From positions 186,001 to 250,000 of the forward strand of contig JAVBKY010000004.1 of the NCBI GenBank assembly GCA_031553765.1: 64,000 nucleotides of DNA, given 5' to 3'. The notes beneath the pieces are model-generated. The model searched no databases. It had not been told where the DNA came from and worked only from the letters and a program-made list of their open reading frames with translations. A program made the position numbers and the translations under genes. This document shows positions 26,099 through 34,616 of the stretch, piece by piece. The first letter of the stretch is position 1; every line of letters begins with the position of its first letter. This DNA is from JAITMY01 sp031553765 (GTDB lineage Bacteria > Bacteroidota > Bacteroidia > Bacteroidales > UBA932).

Positions 26099-26791
26099 AT
26101 GAACTTAGATAAATATATATATTATGCCGAGCTATTGTCAAAGGTGAACAATTGCTGTGTGTTTCTTATAGAGTACAATAAAGAGTTCCTGTATACATCT
26201 CCAAATTTCCACACATTCTTTGGTTATGATATTGAAAAACTCAACGACCCTTCGATTGAGCACAACTATGTAGAAAAGCATATTCACCCTGAAGATTATT
26301 TAGTTTTTGCAACTATTCAAAAAAAATTAGTGGAATTTGTGTATAGCCTACCTGTTGAAAACAGAAAAGACTACAAGCATATTTACGAGTTCCGAATTTT
26401 AAATTCAAATAACGAGTATATCAGAATTATTAGCCAACATCAACTTTTAGAAGTAGATGAAAATGGCAATCCATACTTGGTTTTGGGTGTTGCAGATATA
26501 TCGCCTGACCAAAGGGAATCTGACAAGGTAAAATTCAGGCTCGTTAATATTAAAACCGGGGAGATTGTACCTTTCGCTTTAAATGAAGAGTCTAATATTA
26601 AGCTTACCAAACGAGAAGTTGAGATTCTTAAATTGGTAAATAAAGGTATGTTCAGTAAGGAAATATCGGAAAGTCTCTCCATCAGTATTCATACGGTGAA
26701 TAATCACAGACAAAATATTCTCCAAAAAATGAACACTGATAATGTGGTTGAAGCTATTAATTATGCCAGAGAATTAGGGTTACTGGATTAA
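26099..26791 (+). CDS. PAS domain LuxR-type transcriptional regulator
   Basis: One-component sensor of 230 residues. Residues ~15-140 are a PAS_3-like sensory domain (FFGYDIEKLND, HIHPEDYLVF, YEFRILNSNNEYIRI). Residues ~165-230 are a LuxR/GerE helix-turn-helix (LTKREVEILKLVNKGMFSKE, then SIHTVNNHRQNILQKM). No membrane segment or receiver domain is present, so it probably senses a cytoplasmic ligand or redox state. Divergent placement suggests it controls the exported flavodoxin. Confidence 0.85.
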   Translation: MNLDKYIYYAELLSKVNNCCVFLIEYNKEFLYTSPNFHTFFGYDIEKLNDPSIEHNYVEKHIHPEDYLVFATIQKKLVEFVYSLPVENRKDYKHIYEFRILNSNNEYIRIISQHQLLEVDENGNPYLVLGVADISPDQRESDKVKFRLVNIKTGEIVPFALNEESNIKLTKREVEILKLVNKGMFSKEISESLSISIHTVNNHRQNILQKMNTDNVVEAINYARELGLLD

Positions 26792-26914
26792 TGAGTATTC
26801 AGAGGTCAAAATTCTAAACTTCCACCCCCGGTCTACGACTACCCCCGCCAGCGGGGGATAGCCACCCCACAAAGTCTGCCTTAGCAACAATCTGAAACTT
26901 GAAATTTGAAATTA
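26792..26914. repeat. Intergenic repeats at the end of the efflux operon
   Basis: Contains the palindrome CCCCCGCCAGCGGGGG (26844-26859) and the AT-rich stretch CTTGAAATTTGAAATT. No gene. The convergent arrangement suggests a termination role. Confidence 0.5.
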
Positions 26915-28027
26915 TCAAGCTCTTTTTCTATAGCTCAACACCGCCCATCCATTCAGTCCCGCAGCAAAGCCGCAAAGAATTAGAAGTTGCGGAATAAGAT
27001 CACCCATGCTACTTCCTTTGAGGTAAACAGCACGCATTACCTCCATAAAATACTTCAACGGATTGAATATGGTAATGGCCTGCGCCCATGCCGGCATGCT
27101 GCTCACGGGAGTGAATAGACCACTCATAAGGATGAGGACTATAATGAAGAAGAACATGAGGAACATGGCCTGTTGCATGGTGTCGGAGTAGTTGGAAATA
27201 AGCAGGCCAAGCCCTGATACCACCAAAATGTAGATGCCCGTATAAAGGTAAATGGTGAGCAGGCTTCCCGCGGGAATAAGGCCATAAATGGCGGCGGCAA
27301 TGCCTATGCCTATGCTGAGCACTATGAAACCGATAAGCCAATATGGAATAAGTTTTGCTAGTATAAAGGTGGCTTTTGATACGGGGGTTACGTTTATTTG
27401 CTCAATGGTACCGATTTCTTTTTCGCTTACAATATTAAGCGCAGGCAAAAATCCCGCAATCAACGTAAGCAGCATCACCATAAGCGCGGGTACCATAAAC
27501 ACCTTGTAATCCAAGTGTGTATTGAACTTATTATAGCTATTAATGGTAATAACGGGCGCCACAATCTTAGCGTTACCCTGCCCCGACTCCTGCTGCAACT
27601 CCGTTGAAAAACTCCGAATAATAGCCATCAGGTATGCAGAGCCTAAGCTGGCTTTGGTGCCGTTTACGGCGTTGGCGCTAATCATTACTTCGGCATTGCC
27701 GTCCCTCACCAGATTACGTTCGAAGTTGGGCTGAAACTCCAAAATAATATCCGATTGCCCCGACTCGATGCTCTCCATTGCCTTTGTATTTGTAGGCGAC
27801 ACATCGGTAAGTAGGAAGTAGCCCGACGAGGCTATTTTTTGTGTTAAGCGCTGCGTATAGATGCTGTGGTCATTGTCCACTACGCTAAGGTGAATGTTCT
27901 TCACCTCCTGATTGGCAGCCCACGGCAGTATAAGCAGCATCATCACCGGCAAGATGAAAATCAGCTTGGGTAGTATGGGATTGCGAACAATCTGCTTAAA
28001 CTCTTTTTCGAGAAGATAGCGAAGCAT
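26915..28027 (-). CDS. ABC-2 type efflux permease (YbhR-like)
   Basis: Membrane subunit of 370 residues of the drug or envelope-component exporter encoded by this operon. It has an N-terminal membrane anchor (LPKLIFILPVMMLLILPWA), a large extracytoplasmic domain (~40-170), and five to six membrane segments in the C-terminal half including PALNIVSEKEIGTIEQINVTP, the ABC-2 family hallmark. It is the last gene of the operon and pairs with the homologous permease upstream as a heterodimer. Confidence 0.9.
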   Translation of the reverse strand: MLRYLLEKEFKQIVRNPILPKLIFILPVMMLLILPWAANQEVKNIHLSVVDNDHSIYTQRLTQKIASSGYFLLTDVSPTNTKAMESIESGQSDIILEFQPNFERNLVRDGNAEVMISANAVNGTKASLGSAYLMAIIRSFSTELQQESGQGNAKIVAPVITINSYNKFNTHLDYKVFMVPALMVMLLTLIAGFLPALNIVSEKEIGTIEQINVTPVSKATFILAKLIPYWLIGFIVLSIGIGIAAAIYGLIPAGSLLTIYLYTGIYILVVSGLGLLISNYSDTMQQAMFLMFFFIIVLILMSGLFTPVSSMPAWAQAITIFNPLKYFMEVMRAVYLKGSSMGDLIPQLLILCGFAAGLNGWAVLSYRKRA

Positions 28028-28112
28028 ACATAAATACGTTGAATTGTTGAACTGCTTTATTGTTGAATTGTTTTTAACGTTATAACGTTTAAACGTTCAA
28101 ACGTTATGAACT

Positions 28113-29219
28113 TTAGCCTATGCGGGTTTTGAAGCGTTTGAGGCTGATAAATATTAGTACGAATGCCATGCATAGAAGAATGATAAAATTTTTCAAAACA
28201 AAGATTCCATCTACTCCTTGTATCATTAACTTTTTTACAGCATCGATATACCAGCGTGCGGGAACAATGGCCGAAATCCATTGCAGCAACTTGGGCATGC
28301 TTTCTATGGGAAATATCATGCCCGACAGCACCATGGTAGGCATCATTAACCCCAAGCCCGATACCAGCATAGCCGAAACCTGATTGTTCACCATATTGGA
28401 GATAAGCAAACCCAGCGACAGGGCTACCAAAATAATCAGCAGCGACACCAGCGTGAGCAGCACTAAACTACCCGCCACGGGAACACCCAACACAAATACC
28501 GACAGTAGCAGAATGGTGACAAGGTTGACAAAGGAGAGCGTAAAGTACGGCACGGCTTTTGCCAAAATAATGTATATAGGTTTGATGGGCGATACCAGCA
28601 GCACCTCCATAGTGCCTACCTCCTTCTCGCGCACAATAGAAATGGAGGTCATCATGGCGCAAATGAGCATGAGGATAAGCCCCATTACGCCCGGCACAAA
28701 GTTGTAGGCGCTTTTCATGTGCGGGTTATACAGCATTTTCAGCTGCGGCGTAATTTGCATGGGAATATTATACTCCCTCAGCAACTCCTGTTGGTAAGCG
28801 GCAAGTATGCTCGAAGCATAGTTGGTAGTCATGGTGGCTTGGTTGGGGTCGGTAGCATCGGCTATGAGCTGCACGGAGGCATCGCCGGTATGCAGCAAAC
28901 TGTTTTGAAACTCGCTACCAAACACCATTACCATGTTTACCGCACCTTCTTTAAAAGCATCGTCAATTTCGGTAGGACTGCTGATTTCTTTTACTACGCT
29001 GAAGTATTCGCTGGCATCAAAGCGATCGATAATACGTCGCGTAGCAGCATCCTTCGACAAATCCAGCACGGCTATGGGCGCGTTCTTAATTTCGTTGGTA
29101 AGCGCAAAGCCAAACAGGATGATTTGTATAATAGGCATCACCAGCAGGATAAGCATAGTGCGCTTATCCCGAAATATGTGGTAAAATTCTTTTTGAACAA
29201 ATGACAGAAATGACTTCAT
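28113..29219 (-). CDS. ABC-2 type efflux permease (YbhS-like)
   Basis: Second permease of the exporter, 368 residues, with the same layout as its neighbour: N-terminal anchor (RTMLILLVMPIIQIILFGFAL), extracytoplasmic domain, C-terminal membrane bundle with REKEVGTMEVLLVSPIKP. The ATPase genes lie upstream on the same strand but are separated from it by the four-helix-bundle gene, an interruption not usual in this operon type. Confidence 0.9.
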   Translation of the reverse strand: MKSFLSFVQKEFYHIFRDKRTMLILLVMPIIQIILFGFALTNEIKNAPIAVLDLSKDAATRRIIDRFDASEYFSVVKEISSPTEIDDAFKEGAVNMVMVFGSEFQNSLLHTGDASVQLIADATDPNQATMTTNYASSILAAYQQELLREYNIPMQITPQLKMLYNPHMKSAYNFVPGVMGLILMLICAMMTSISIVREKEVGTMEVLLVSPIKPIYIILAKAVPYFTLSFVNLVTILLLSVFVLGVPVAGSLVLLTLVSLLIILVALSLGLLISNMVNNQVSAMLVSGLGLMMPTMVLSGMIFPIESMPKLLQWISAIVPARWYIDAVKKLMIQGVDGIFVLKNFIILLCMAFVLIFISLKRFKTRIG

Positions 29220-29220
29220 A

Positions 29221-29253
29221 TAATTGAAAATTGAGAATGGAAAATTGAAAATT
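29221..29253. repeat. Inverted repeat, left copy, of the four-helix-bundle cassette
   Basis: This 33-nt AT-rich unit (core AATTGAAAATTGAGAATGG) is repeated in inverted orientation at 29639-29671, with about 30 of 33 positions alike. It reaches the stop codon of the four-helix-bundle gene. Confidence 0.75.
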
Positions 29254-29620
29254 ATTTTCTCAACCCATGATTTTCTTTAGTCGTTTTCACTATGCGAACT
29301 AATAATTTTATTAATTCTCCACAATCAGCATGAATTGACTCAAAAATTTCTCCATCTATATAATCACTATCCTTCAACAGCATTAGCCAGTACTCCGTTT
29401 CGTTCGCTTCTTTTAAAGCAATATTCATCTTATTAACAAAATCGGCTTTAGATTGTGCATGCTCTGCCTCTTTTACTAAAGCCCCAACCGATGTACCACT
29501 TCTCAGGAGTTGCTTTGAAAGCACAAATTCTCTTTGCTCCAGGCTCAAATACTTATATGCTTTTATAACTCTCAGTGCAAAGGCATATGCCTTCGTCATC
29601 ACTATATTTTCATTCTTCAT
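29252..29620 (-). CDS. Four-helix-bundle protein (S23/IVP family)
   Basis: A 122-residue helical protein of the family first known from intervening sequences in 23S rRNA (VIKAYKYLSLEQREFVLSKQLLRSGTSVGALVKEAEHA is spread over ~13-50; LKEANETEYWLMLL follows). Members form pentameric bundles in the related diversity-generating Avd proteins; their own role is unclear. The start at 29620 (MKNENIV) is preferred; the longer frame to 29668 only reads repeat sequence (MKIENGELKI). It interrupts the efflux operon and is bracketed by a 33-nt inverted repeat, which suggests insertion as a small cassette. Confidence 0.85.
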   Translation of the reverse strand: MKNENIVMTKAYAFALRVIKAYKYLSLEQREFVLSKQLLRSGTSVGALVKEAEHAQSKADFVNKMNIALKEANETEYWLMLLKDSDYIDGEIFESIHADCGELIKLLVRIVKTTKENHGLRK

Positions 29621-29638
29621 TGTTGTTCTTTGTATTTT

Positions 29639-29671
29639 AATTTTCAATTCTCCATTTTCAATTTTCAATTC
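29639..29671. repeat. Inverted repeat, right copy, of the four-helix-bundle cassette
   Basis: Reverse-complement partner of 29221-29253. Its outer end encodes the last residues (RIEN) and stop of the upstream ABC ATPase. Confidence 0.75.
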
Positions 29672-30419
29672 TTGTTGCCTTGCGTGCTAGTAATTGAAAA
29701 ACTCCCTCCATGCTGGTAGTGGCAAAGTGTTGCTTGAGATTTTTAGGGGAATCAAGGGCTTCTATTTTTCCATCCACCATTATAGAAACACGATTGCAGT
29801 ATTCGGCTTCGTCCATGTAGTGGGTGGTAACAAATATGGTGATACCACGCGCTGCGGCTTGATAAATCAGCTCCCAAAATTTACGGCGGGTAGCGGGGTC
29901 AACACCTCCCGTAGGTTCATCGAGAAACACCACTTCGGGTTCGTGCAAAATGGAAATGGAAAAAGCCAACTTCTGCTTCCAACCCAACGGCAATGCTTTT
30001 ACCAGCTCATTGCGCTCGCTGGTAAATCCGAGTTCGGTAAGCATCTGCTCCATTTTTTGCGCAAGCAACTTTTTACCCATACCGTATATGCCGCCAAATA
30101 GTCGAATATTTTCCCACACCTTTAAATCCTCGTACAACGAAAATTTTTGACTCATGTAGCCTATGTTTTTCTTTATACTCTCAGACTCTTTCTTAATATC
30201 GAACCCTGCCACCATTCCCCTACCCGATGTGGGTTGGCTTAACCCGCATAGCATACGCATGGCAGTGGTTTTTCCCGCACCATTGGCTCCCAAAAATCCG
30301 AATATCTCACCACGTTCGACGTTAAATGAAATATTATCCACCGCCGTAAAATCACCAAAACGCTTGGTGAGGTTTTCGACTTGAATGACGGATGTATCTT
30401 TTAGTATATCGGTCTTCAT
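29658..30419 (-). CDS. Efflux ABC ATPase (YbhF second-half-like)
   Basis: A 253-residue ATPase. Walker A GANGAGKTT (~43-51), Walker B VVFLDEPTGGVDP and the switch VTTHYMDEAE are standard. The signature is degenerate (LPLGWKQ instead of LSGGQ), as in the second half of YbhF-type fused ATPases, so one composite ATP site is probably non-canonical. The C-terminus RIEN is encoded by the flanking repeat and was probably altered by the cassette insertion. Confidence 0.92.
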   Translation of the reverse strand: MKTDILKDTSVIQVENLTKRFGDFTAVDNISFNVERGEIFGFLGANGAGKTTAMRMLCGLSQPTSGRGMVAGFDIKKESESIKKNIGYMSQKFSLYEDLKVWENIRLFGGIYGMGKKLLAQKMEQMLTELGFTSERNELVKALPLGWKQKLAFSISILHEPEVVFLDEPTGGVDPATRRKFWELIYQAAARGITIFVTTHYMDEAEYCNRVSIMVDGKIEALDSPKNLKQHFATTSMEGVFQLLARKATRIEN

Positions 30420-30443
30420 ATCACTTATAATTGTCGTGGACTA

Positions 30444-30475
30444 ACCCTAACAGGGTCTCAAAACCCTGTTAGGGT
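30444..30475. repeat. CCCTAACA hairpin repeat, copy 2 (perfect)
   Basis: ACCCTAACAGGGT and ACCCTGTTAGGGT form a perfect 13-bp inverted repeat with a 6-base loop, in the 68-base gap between the two ABC ATPase genes. Confidence 0.85.
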
Positions 30476-30487
30476 CTTGCAAACTGC

Positions 30488-31402
30488 CTACTTTTCTTTC
30501 GCTGCCAGCTGCATAAAGCAGTCCTCAATACTGGGTATCGCTTCCTTTACCTCAACATTCGTATGCATCAACCTCTCCAAATACCCTCGTAAATTATCCA
30601 TTGTCAATTGTTCATTGTCAATTGTTATATGGTGTGTTTCGCCAAAGGTAAAGCAGGTTTTTACCTGATGGCATTTTCGTAAATCGGTCAACAAACGAAA
30701 CATTTCATCGCTCTGCACCGTCCATAGCGTTTCGGTAAAGCTGCTGATGATATTTTGCGGCGTATCAATTTGCAGGAATTGCCCTTCCTGAATGAGTCCT
30801 ATGCGGTCGCAGCGCATGGCTTCGTCCATGTAGGGTGTGGATACGAGAATGGTGATACCCTGCTGTTTCAACTTTTTAAGCATCTCCCAAAATTCCTTAC
30901 GGGAAACAGGATCGACACCGGTAGTGGGTTCATCTAAGAATAGCACGGTAGGCTTATGGATTAGGGCGCAACTCAGCGCCAACTTTTGCTTCATGCCTCC
31001 CGACAATTTTCCCGCCTTGCGCTTTTTAAAGGGCTCTATTTGCTGATAAATATCCTTTATTAAATGGTAGTTTTGCTCAACGGTGGTATTGAAAACGGTG
31101 GCAAAAAAGTTAAGATTTTCTTCCACGCTCAAATCCTGATACAGGGAAAATTTTCCCGGCATGTAGCCAATTCGTTGGCGGATGAATTTGAAGTCCTTTA
31201 CCACATCGTAGTCATCCACCGTAGCGCTGCCGCTGTCGGCCAACATAAGGGTGGTGAGTATGCGAAAAAGCGTGGTTTTGCCCGCGCCATCGGGACCAAT
31301 TATGCCAAACAACTCACCCGCGTTAACGTTAAAGTTGACGCTTTTCAAGGCTTGCACCTTGCCAAATGATTTACTTATATGATCAATGATAACGTCGGAC
31401 AT
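30488..31402 (-). CDS. Efflux ABC ATPase (YbhF first-half-like)
   Basis: A 304-residue ATPase with fully canonical motifs: Walker A GPDGAGKTT (~34-42), signature KLSGGMKQKLAL, Walker B VLFLDEPTTGVDP, switch VSTPYMDEA. It pairs with the neighbouring ATPase of degenerate signature. Near residues 257-268 the stretch TIDNEQLTMDN is encoded by a short tandem AT repeat (30593-30628) of the kind normally found between genes, so the C-terminal region has probably taken up an in-frame repeat. Confidence 0.92.
   Translation of the reverse strand: MSDVIIDHISKSFGKVQALKSVNFNVNAGELFGIIGPDGAGKTTLFRILTTLMLADSGSATVDDYDVVKDFKFIRQRIGYMPGKFSLYQDLSVEENLNFFATVFNTTVEQNYHLIKDIYQQIEPFKKRKAGKLSGGMKQKLALSCALIHKPTVLFLDEPTTGVDPVSRKEFWEMLKKLKQQGITILVSTPYMDEAMRCDRIGLIQEGQFLQIDTPQNIISSFTETLWTVQSDEMFRLLTDLRKCHQVKTCFTFGETHHITIDNEQLTMDNLRGYLERLMHTNVEVKEAIPSIEDCFMQLAAKEK
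30593..30628. repeat. Short repeat inside the ABC ATPase coding sequence
   Basis: Tandem ATTGTCAATTGTTC-type units, in frame, encode TIDNEQLTMDN. Similar units (AATTGTTAATTATC) lie between genes at 50040-50066. Confidence 0.65.
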
Positions 31403-31408
31403 CTTCTT

Positions 31409-32320
31409 TTAATTCTCAGTTTGAAAATCCACATCGCCATACATTCCCAACTTAATATAGCCATCGTTAGGCACGGAAATTTTTACAGCATACACAAGGT
31501 TAGCGCGCTCATCACGCGTTTGAATGGTTTTTGGGGTGAATTCGGCCTTATCGGATATCCATGCTATAGTGCCGGGATATTCTCGTGAGTCTTTTTCACC
31601 AAAATCGGCATATACCTTCACCGCCTGCCCCAGCTGCACGCGTGTAAGCTGGTCGGAGGTAATGTAGGCACGGAGCATTACGCTGCTTAGGTTGGCCACC
31701 TTAAACAGCGGGCGACCTTGCGTTACCAACTCTCCCGGTTCGGCGTACTTAGCCAACACCGTACCTGCTGTGGGTGTTGTTATCTTCGTTTTACGCAGCT
31801 GATCATCCAGCTGGTCGCACTGCGCTTTCAGAGCGGTTACCTCATCGGACACACCTTTATTGGTCGATTCAAAATTTGTTTTTTGCGCCGCCAGCTGCTT
31901 TTTCAGCACGGCTATTTGCGCGTCAATGTCGTCCACCTGTTTTTGCGTAGCAGCGTTGGCTTTTACCAGATTTTCAAAGCGACGCTTTTCATTTTGCGCC
32001 GTAGCTATTTGCTGTTCTATGCTCGCAATTTGTGTATTCACATCCAGGTGGCGACTTTGCGAGGCTTGAATGCGTGCCTGCAGCTGTACTTTTTGCAGGT
32101 ACAGCTGTACGCTATCTACCTGCCCTACTACCTGCGCAGAGTCGAGTGACTCGCCTTCTACAATGGTAAACACCTGCAACTTCCCGTTCACCTCACTCGA
32201 CACTACAACTTCCGTTGCCTCAAATATCCCCGAGGCATCGTGCTTCATTTTTCCGCGCGAGCAACCTACGGCAACAAGTGCCAAAAAAGCAATGCAGGTG
32301 ATTTTTTGAATTGATTTCAT
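31409..32320 (-). CDS. HlyD-family periplasmic adaptor lipoprotein
   Basis: A 303-residue membrane-fusion protein linking the ABC exporter to the TolC channel. Its signal has a lipobox (LVAVGCSRG, Cys20), so it is lipid-anchored rather than membrane-spanning. A biotinyl-lipoyl-like half lies at ~40-70, a long coiled-coil hairpin at ~75-190 (QASQSRHLDVNTQIASIEQQ, QKQVDDIDAQIAVLKKQL), and the second half-lipoyl and beta-barrel domains follow (GTVLAKYAEPGELVTQGR). It is 6 bases from the downstream ATPase gene. Confidence 0.92.
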   Translation of the reverse strand: MKSIQKITCIAFLALVAVGCSRGKMKHDASGIFEATEVVVSSEVNGKLQVFTIVEGESLDSAQVVGQVDSVQLYLQKVQLQARIQASQSRHLDVNTQIASIEQQIATAQNEKRRFENLVKANAATQKQVDDIDAQIAVLKKQLAAQKTNFESTNKGVSDEVTALKAQCDQLDDQLRKTKITTPTAGTVLAKYAEPGELVTQGRPLFKVANLSSVMLRAYITSDQLTRVQLGQAVKVYADFGEKDSREYPGTIAWISDKAEFTPKTIQTRDERANLVYAVKISVPNDGYIKLGMYGDVDFQTEN

Positions 32321-32353
32321 ATATACTGATTTTTAGTTTTTACAACTATTTAG

Positions 32354-32472
32354 ACCTCTCCCCCACCCCCTCTCCGCAGGAGAGGGGCGCGTACCACACA
32401 TGTGAGTAGGACGTACGAGAACGCTTGTGCGCTGCAAGTCCCTCTCCTGCGGAGAGGGATTTAGGGAGAGGT
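32354..32472. repeat. Large inverted repeat in the hlyD-tolC gap
   Basis: Arms 32354-32386 and 32440-32472 (33 nt each, about 4 mismatches) share CCCTCTCCGCAGGAGAGGG, itself a palindrome. In the mRNA it would fold into a very stable hairpin inside the operon. Confidence 0.8.
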
Positions 32473-32502
32473 TGGTAATTTATCATTAATCACTAACCAT
32501 TA

Positions 32503-33780
32503 CTAAAGTTCGTTCATCACATATTTAAGGTCGGCAATGTGTATGAGCAGCTGGATTTCGTGCATGGTTTTGGTTTGGCGGGCAAGGTTTTCGGAGTTCA
32601 CCTCGCGCAAGTATTCTATCACGCTCATGGTGCCGTTGGCTACTTTAACTTCCGCCGATTTCTTTACATTTTCGCGAAGCACAATAATCTCGTCGTCCAT
32701 TTTCATTACCTCCTGCATGCTCTCAATATTTGCCTTCAGCTGCGCCATGCGCTGGTTAAGGTTGAGCAGGTAGGTTTCGCGCTGCACATCCACCGAGGTG
32801 CGCTTCACATCTATCTTTTTTCGCTCGTTGCCTTGCGTGTATAAGCCACCAAAATTCCACGACAAGCGCGCTCCGAACATGTAGTACGCTTCAAAATCGC
32901 TGCTCAGCATATTTAAACCCGGCCTGCCGTATCCGCCCTGCGCAAATACGCCTAAGCGCGGCATGTTGGACGCCTGAATACCATCCTTTTGCGCCTCAAG
33001 GTAGGTGGACTGCGCTTGCAGGAGTTGCACCTGCGGCAAGCTGTCGGGTTTCAACTCCGGAAAAACGGAGTCGATAATAGGGCGCTCCAACGTGGTGCCT
33101 TCGGACACCGATGTGGCTATGAGCAGCGACAGCATTTCGCGATACGCCTTAAGGTTGCCCTTCATTTGTTCGCTACGCTGAAGCGTGTTTAGCTGTTCCA
33201 CTTTTACCGCGTCAAGATCGGCTTGGTTGGCAATACCGTTGGCAATGTAGCTCGATATTTGATCGTAACTGCGCTTCAGTTCGTCAAGCAGCAGGTCGTT
33301 TTGCTGCAGCTGTTCTTCCGTTAGTAGGATGCCAAAAAATAGCTGGTTGATTCTATCATTTACGGCATACATATCTGCCTCAACTTGGTGGCGCTCTACA
33401 TCTGAAGTTGCCTTGAGCATTTTCTTTTGCGAGTGAATAATGCCACCATCCCATATCACTTGGTTCACATCAATCGTTGCATTATACTGATCCTTGTCAA
33501 GCACGGGAATGGTTATGCCCATAGCGGCAAACAAGGAGGGGTCAAGAGGCAGCTGCGTTACATCGCTTTGATAGGTGGCGCGCGCGGAAAGCGATACCTG
33601 CGGCAGGTAGCCCCGACTTGCGTTGGCAAGGTTGTACGACTTTGATTTTTCCACCAAATCGTACTGCCTTATAAGCGGGTAGTTGGCTTTTGCCTTAGCG
33701 TAGCAATCCTCTATGCGCAGCTGCGCAAAGGCTGAGGCATGCATAGCGGTCAACAACAGTATGAGTACAACTTTTTTCAT
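32503..33780 (-). CDS. TolC-family outer-membrane efflux channel
   Basis: A 425-residue outer-membrane factor with a signal peptide (to ASAFAQ, ~20) and two OEP repeats rich in long helices (~20-210 and ~220-420). Typical stretches are YPLIRQYDLVEKSKSYNLANASRGYLPQ-like at the start and ANGTMSVIEYLREVNSE near the end. It completes the tripartite exporter: TolC channel, HlyD adaptor, ABC pump. It starts 5 bases after the TetR gene stops. Confidence 0.92.
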   Translation of the reverse strand: MKKVVLILLLTAMHASAFAQLRIEDCYAKAKANYPLIRQYDLVEKSKSYNLANASRGYLPQVSLSARATYQSDVTQLPLDPSLFAAMGITIPVLDKDQYNATIDVNQVIWDGGIIHSQKKMLKATSDVERHQVEADMYAVNDRINQLFFGILLTEEQLQQNDLLLDELKRSYDQISSYIANGIANQADLDAVKVEQLNTLQRSEQMKGNLKAYREMLSLLIATSVSEGTTLERPIIDSVFPELKPDSLPQVQLLQAQSTYLEAQKDGIQASNMPRLGVFAQGGYGRPGLNMLSSDFEAYYMFGARLSWNFGGLYTQGNERKKIDVKRTSVDVQRETYLLNLNQRMAQLKANIESMQEVMKMDDEIIVLRENVKKSAEVKVANGTMSVIEYLREVNSENLARQTKTMHEIQLLIHIADLKYVMNEL

Positions 33781-33785
33781 AAAAA

Positions 33786-34403
33786 CTACTTCTTTAAACT
33801 TGCTAAAATCACCTCTACATTGTGCTCGCGACGTCGCTGTATCAACTCCTGTTGCTGCTCAGGGTCGAGGTGCAGAAGGTCATTAATCAAGGGCTGCACT
33901 ACAAACAAAAACGCGTTGAGCGATATAATATCGAGCACTAAATCCACAGGGTCTATGGGACGAATGCTGCCCTTGGCAATTTCCTCCTTCAACTCATTTG
34001 TAAAACGCTCTTTCATTTTATACACCTTGGGGCGCAAGGCTTGTATCACGACTCCTCGACGCTCGTCGTTACTTACAATTTCACCAAAAATAAAGGAGGG
34101 TAAGCGCGGATTAGCAGCAATCAGGTCAAAGTGATTGCCAATGGCCTGCTTTAACCTTTCCTCAAAGGGTAAATTTTGATCAAACGATACTAAGAGGGTG
34201 CTCACAAATTGGTCGAACTTGCGCTGAAATACCATTTCAAACAGATTATCTTTTGTGCGAAAGTAGTAATGCAGCATGGCATGGGTTACGCCCGCCCGCT
34301 TCGCGATTTCGGTTGTTTTGGCGTTGGCAAATCCTCTCTCTACAAATACTACTTCGGCTGCCTCCAGTATCTGCTGCTCTTTATTTTTTTCTTGTACTTT
34401 CAT
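33786..34403 (-). CDS. TetR/AcrR-family repressor of the efflux operon
   Basis: A 205-residue regulator. The N-terminal TetR helix-turn-helix (~10-56) reads AAEVVFVERGFANAKTTEIAKRAGVTHAMLHYYF, given here in pieces as FANAKTTEIAKRAGVTHAM and LHYYFRTKDN. The remaining helical part binds an unknown ligand. It is the first gene of the operon, and an inverted repeat covers the expected transcription start, so autoregulation is likely. Confidence 0.92.
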   Translation of the reverse strand: MKVQEKNKEQQILEAAEVVFVERGFANAKTTEIAKRAGVTHAMLHYYFRTKDNLFEMVFQRKFDQFVSTLLVSFDQNLPFEERLKQAIGNHFDLIAANPRLPSFIFGEIVSNDERRGVVIQALRPKVYKMKERFTNELKEEIAKGSIRPIDPVDLVLDIISLNAFLFVVQPLINDLLHLDPEQQQELIQRRREHNVEVILASLKK

Positions 34404-34418
34404 AGCTTAACTTTTTAG

Positions 34419-34462
34419 TCTAACAAAAATGTTTAACACAATTGTTAGATATTGCAAATGTA
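34419..34462 (-). promoter_or_regulatory. Promoter and probable TetR operator of the efflux operon
   Basis: -7 box TACATTTG on the minus strand (34455-34462), directly followed by an inverted repeat TCTAACA/TGTTAGA (34419-34425 and 34443-34449) over the start site and leader. This is the geometry expected for TetR autorepression. Confidence 0.6.
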
Positions 34463-34616
34463 AAATCTTTTTATGAAATTGGGAAATTTTTAATATAATT
34501 TTAGAATTGAATAAAATACAACATATTGATAATAAATAAAATAAACATCCCTAATTATACCCCCTACTAACAATCAACTACGGTGTCAGCGTATACTCCA
34601 TAATGCCTTGTGCCAA

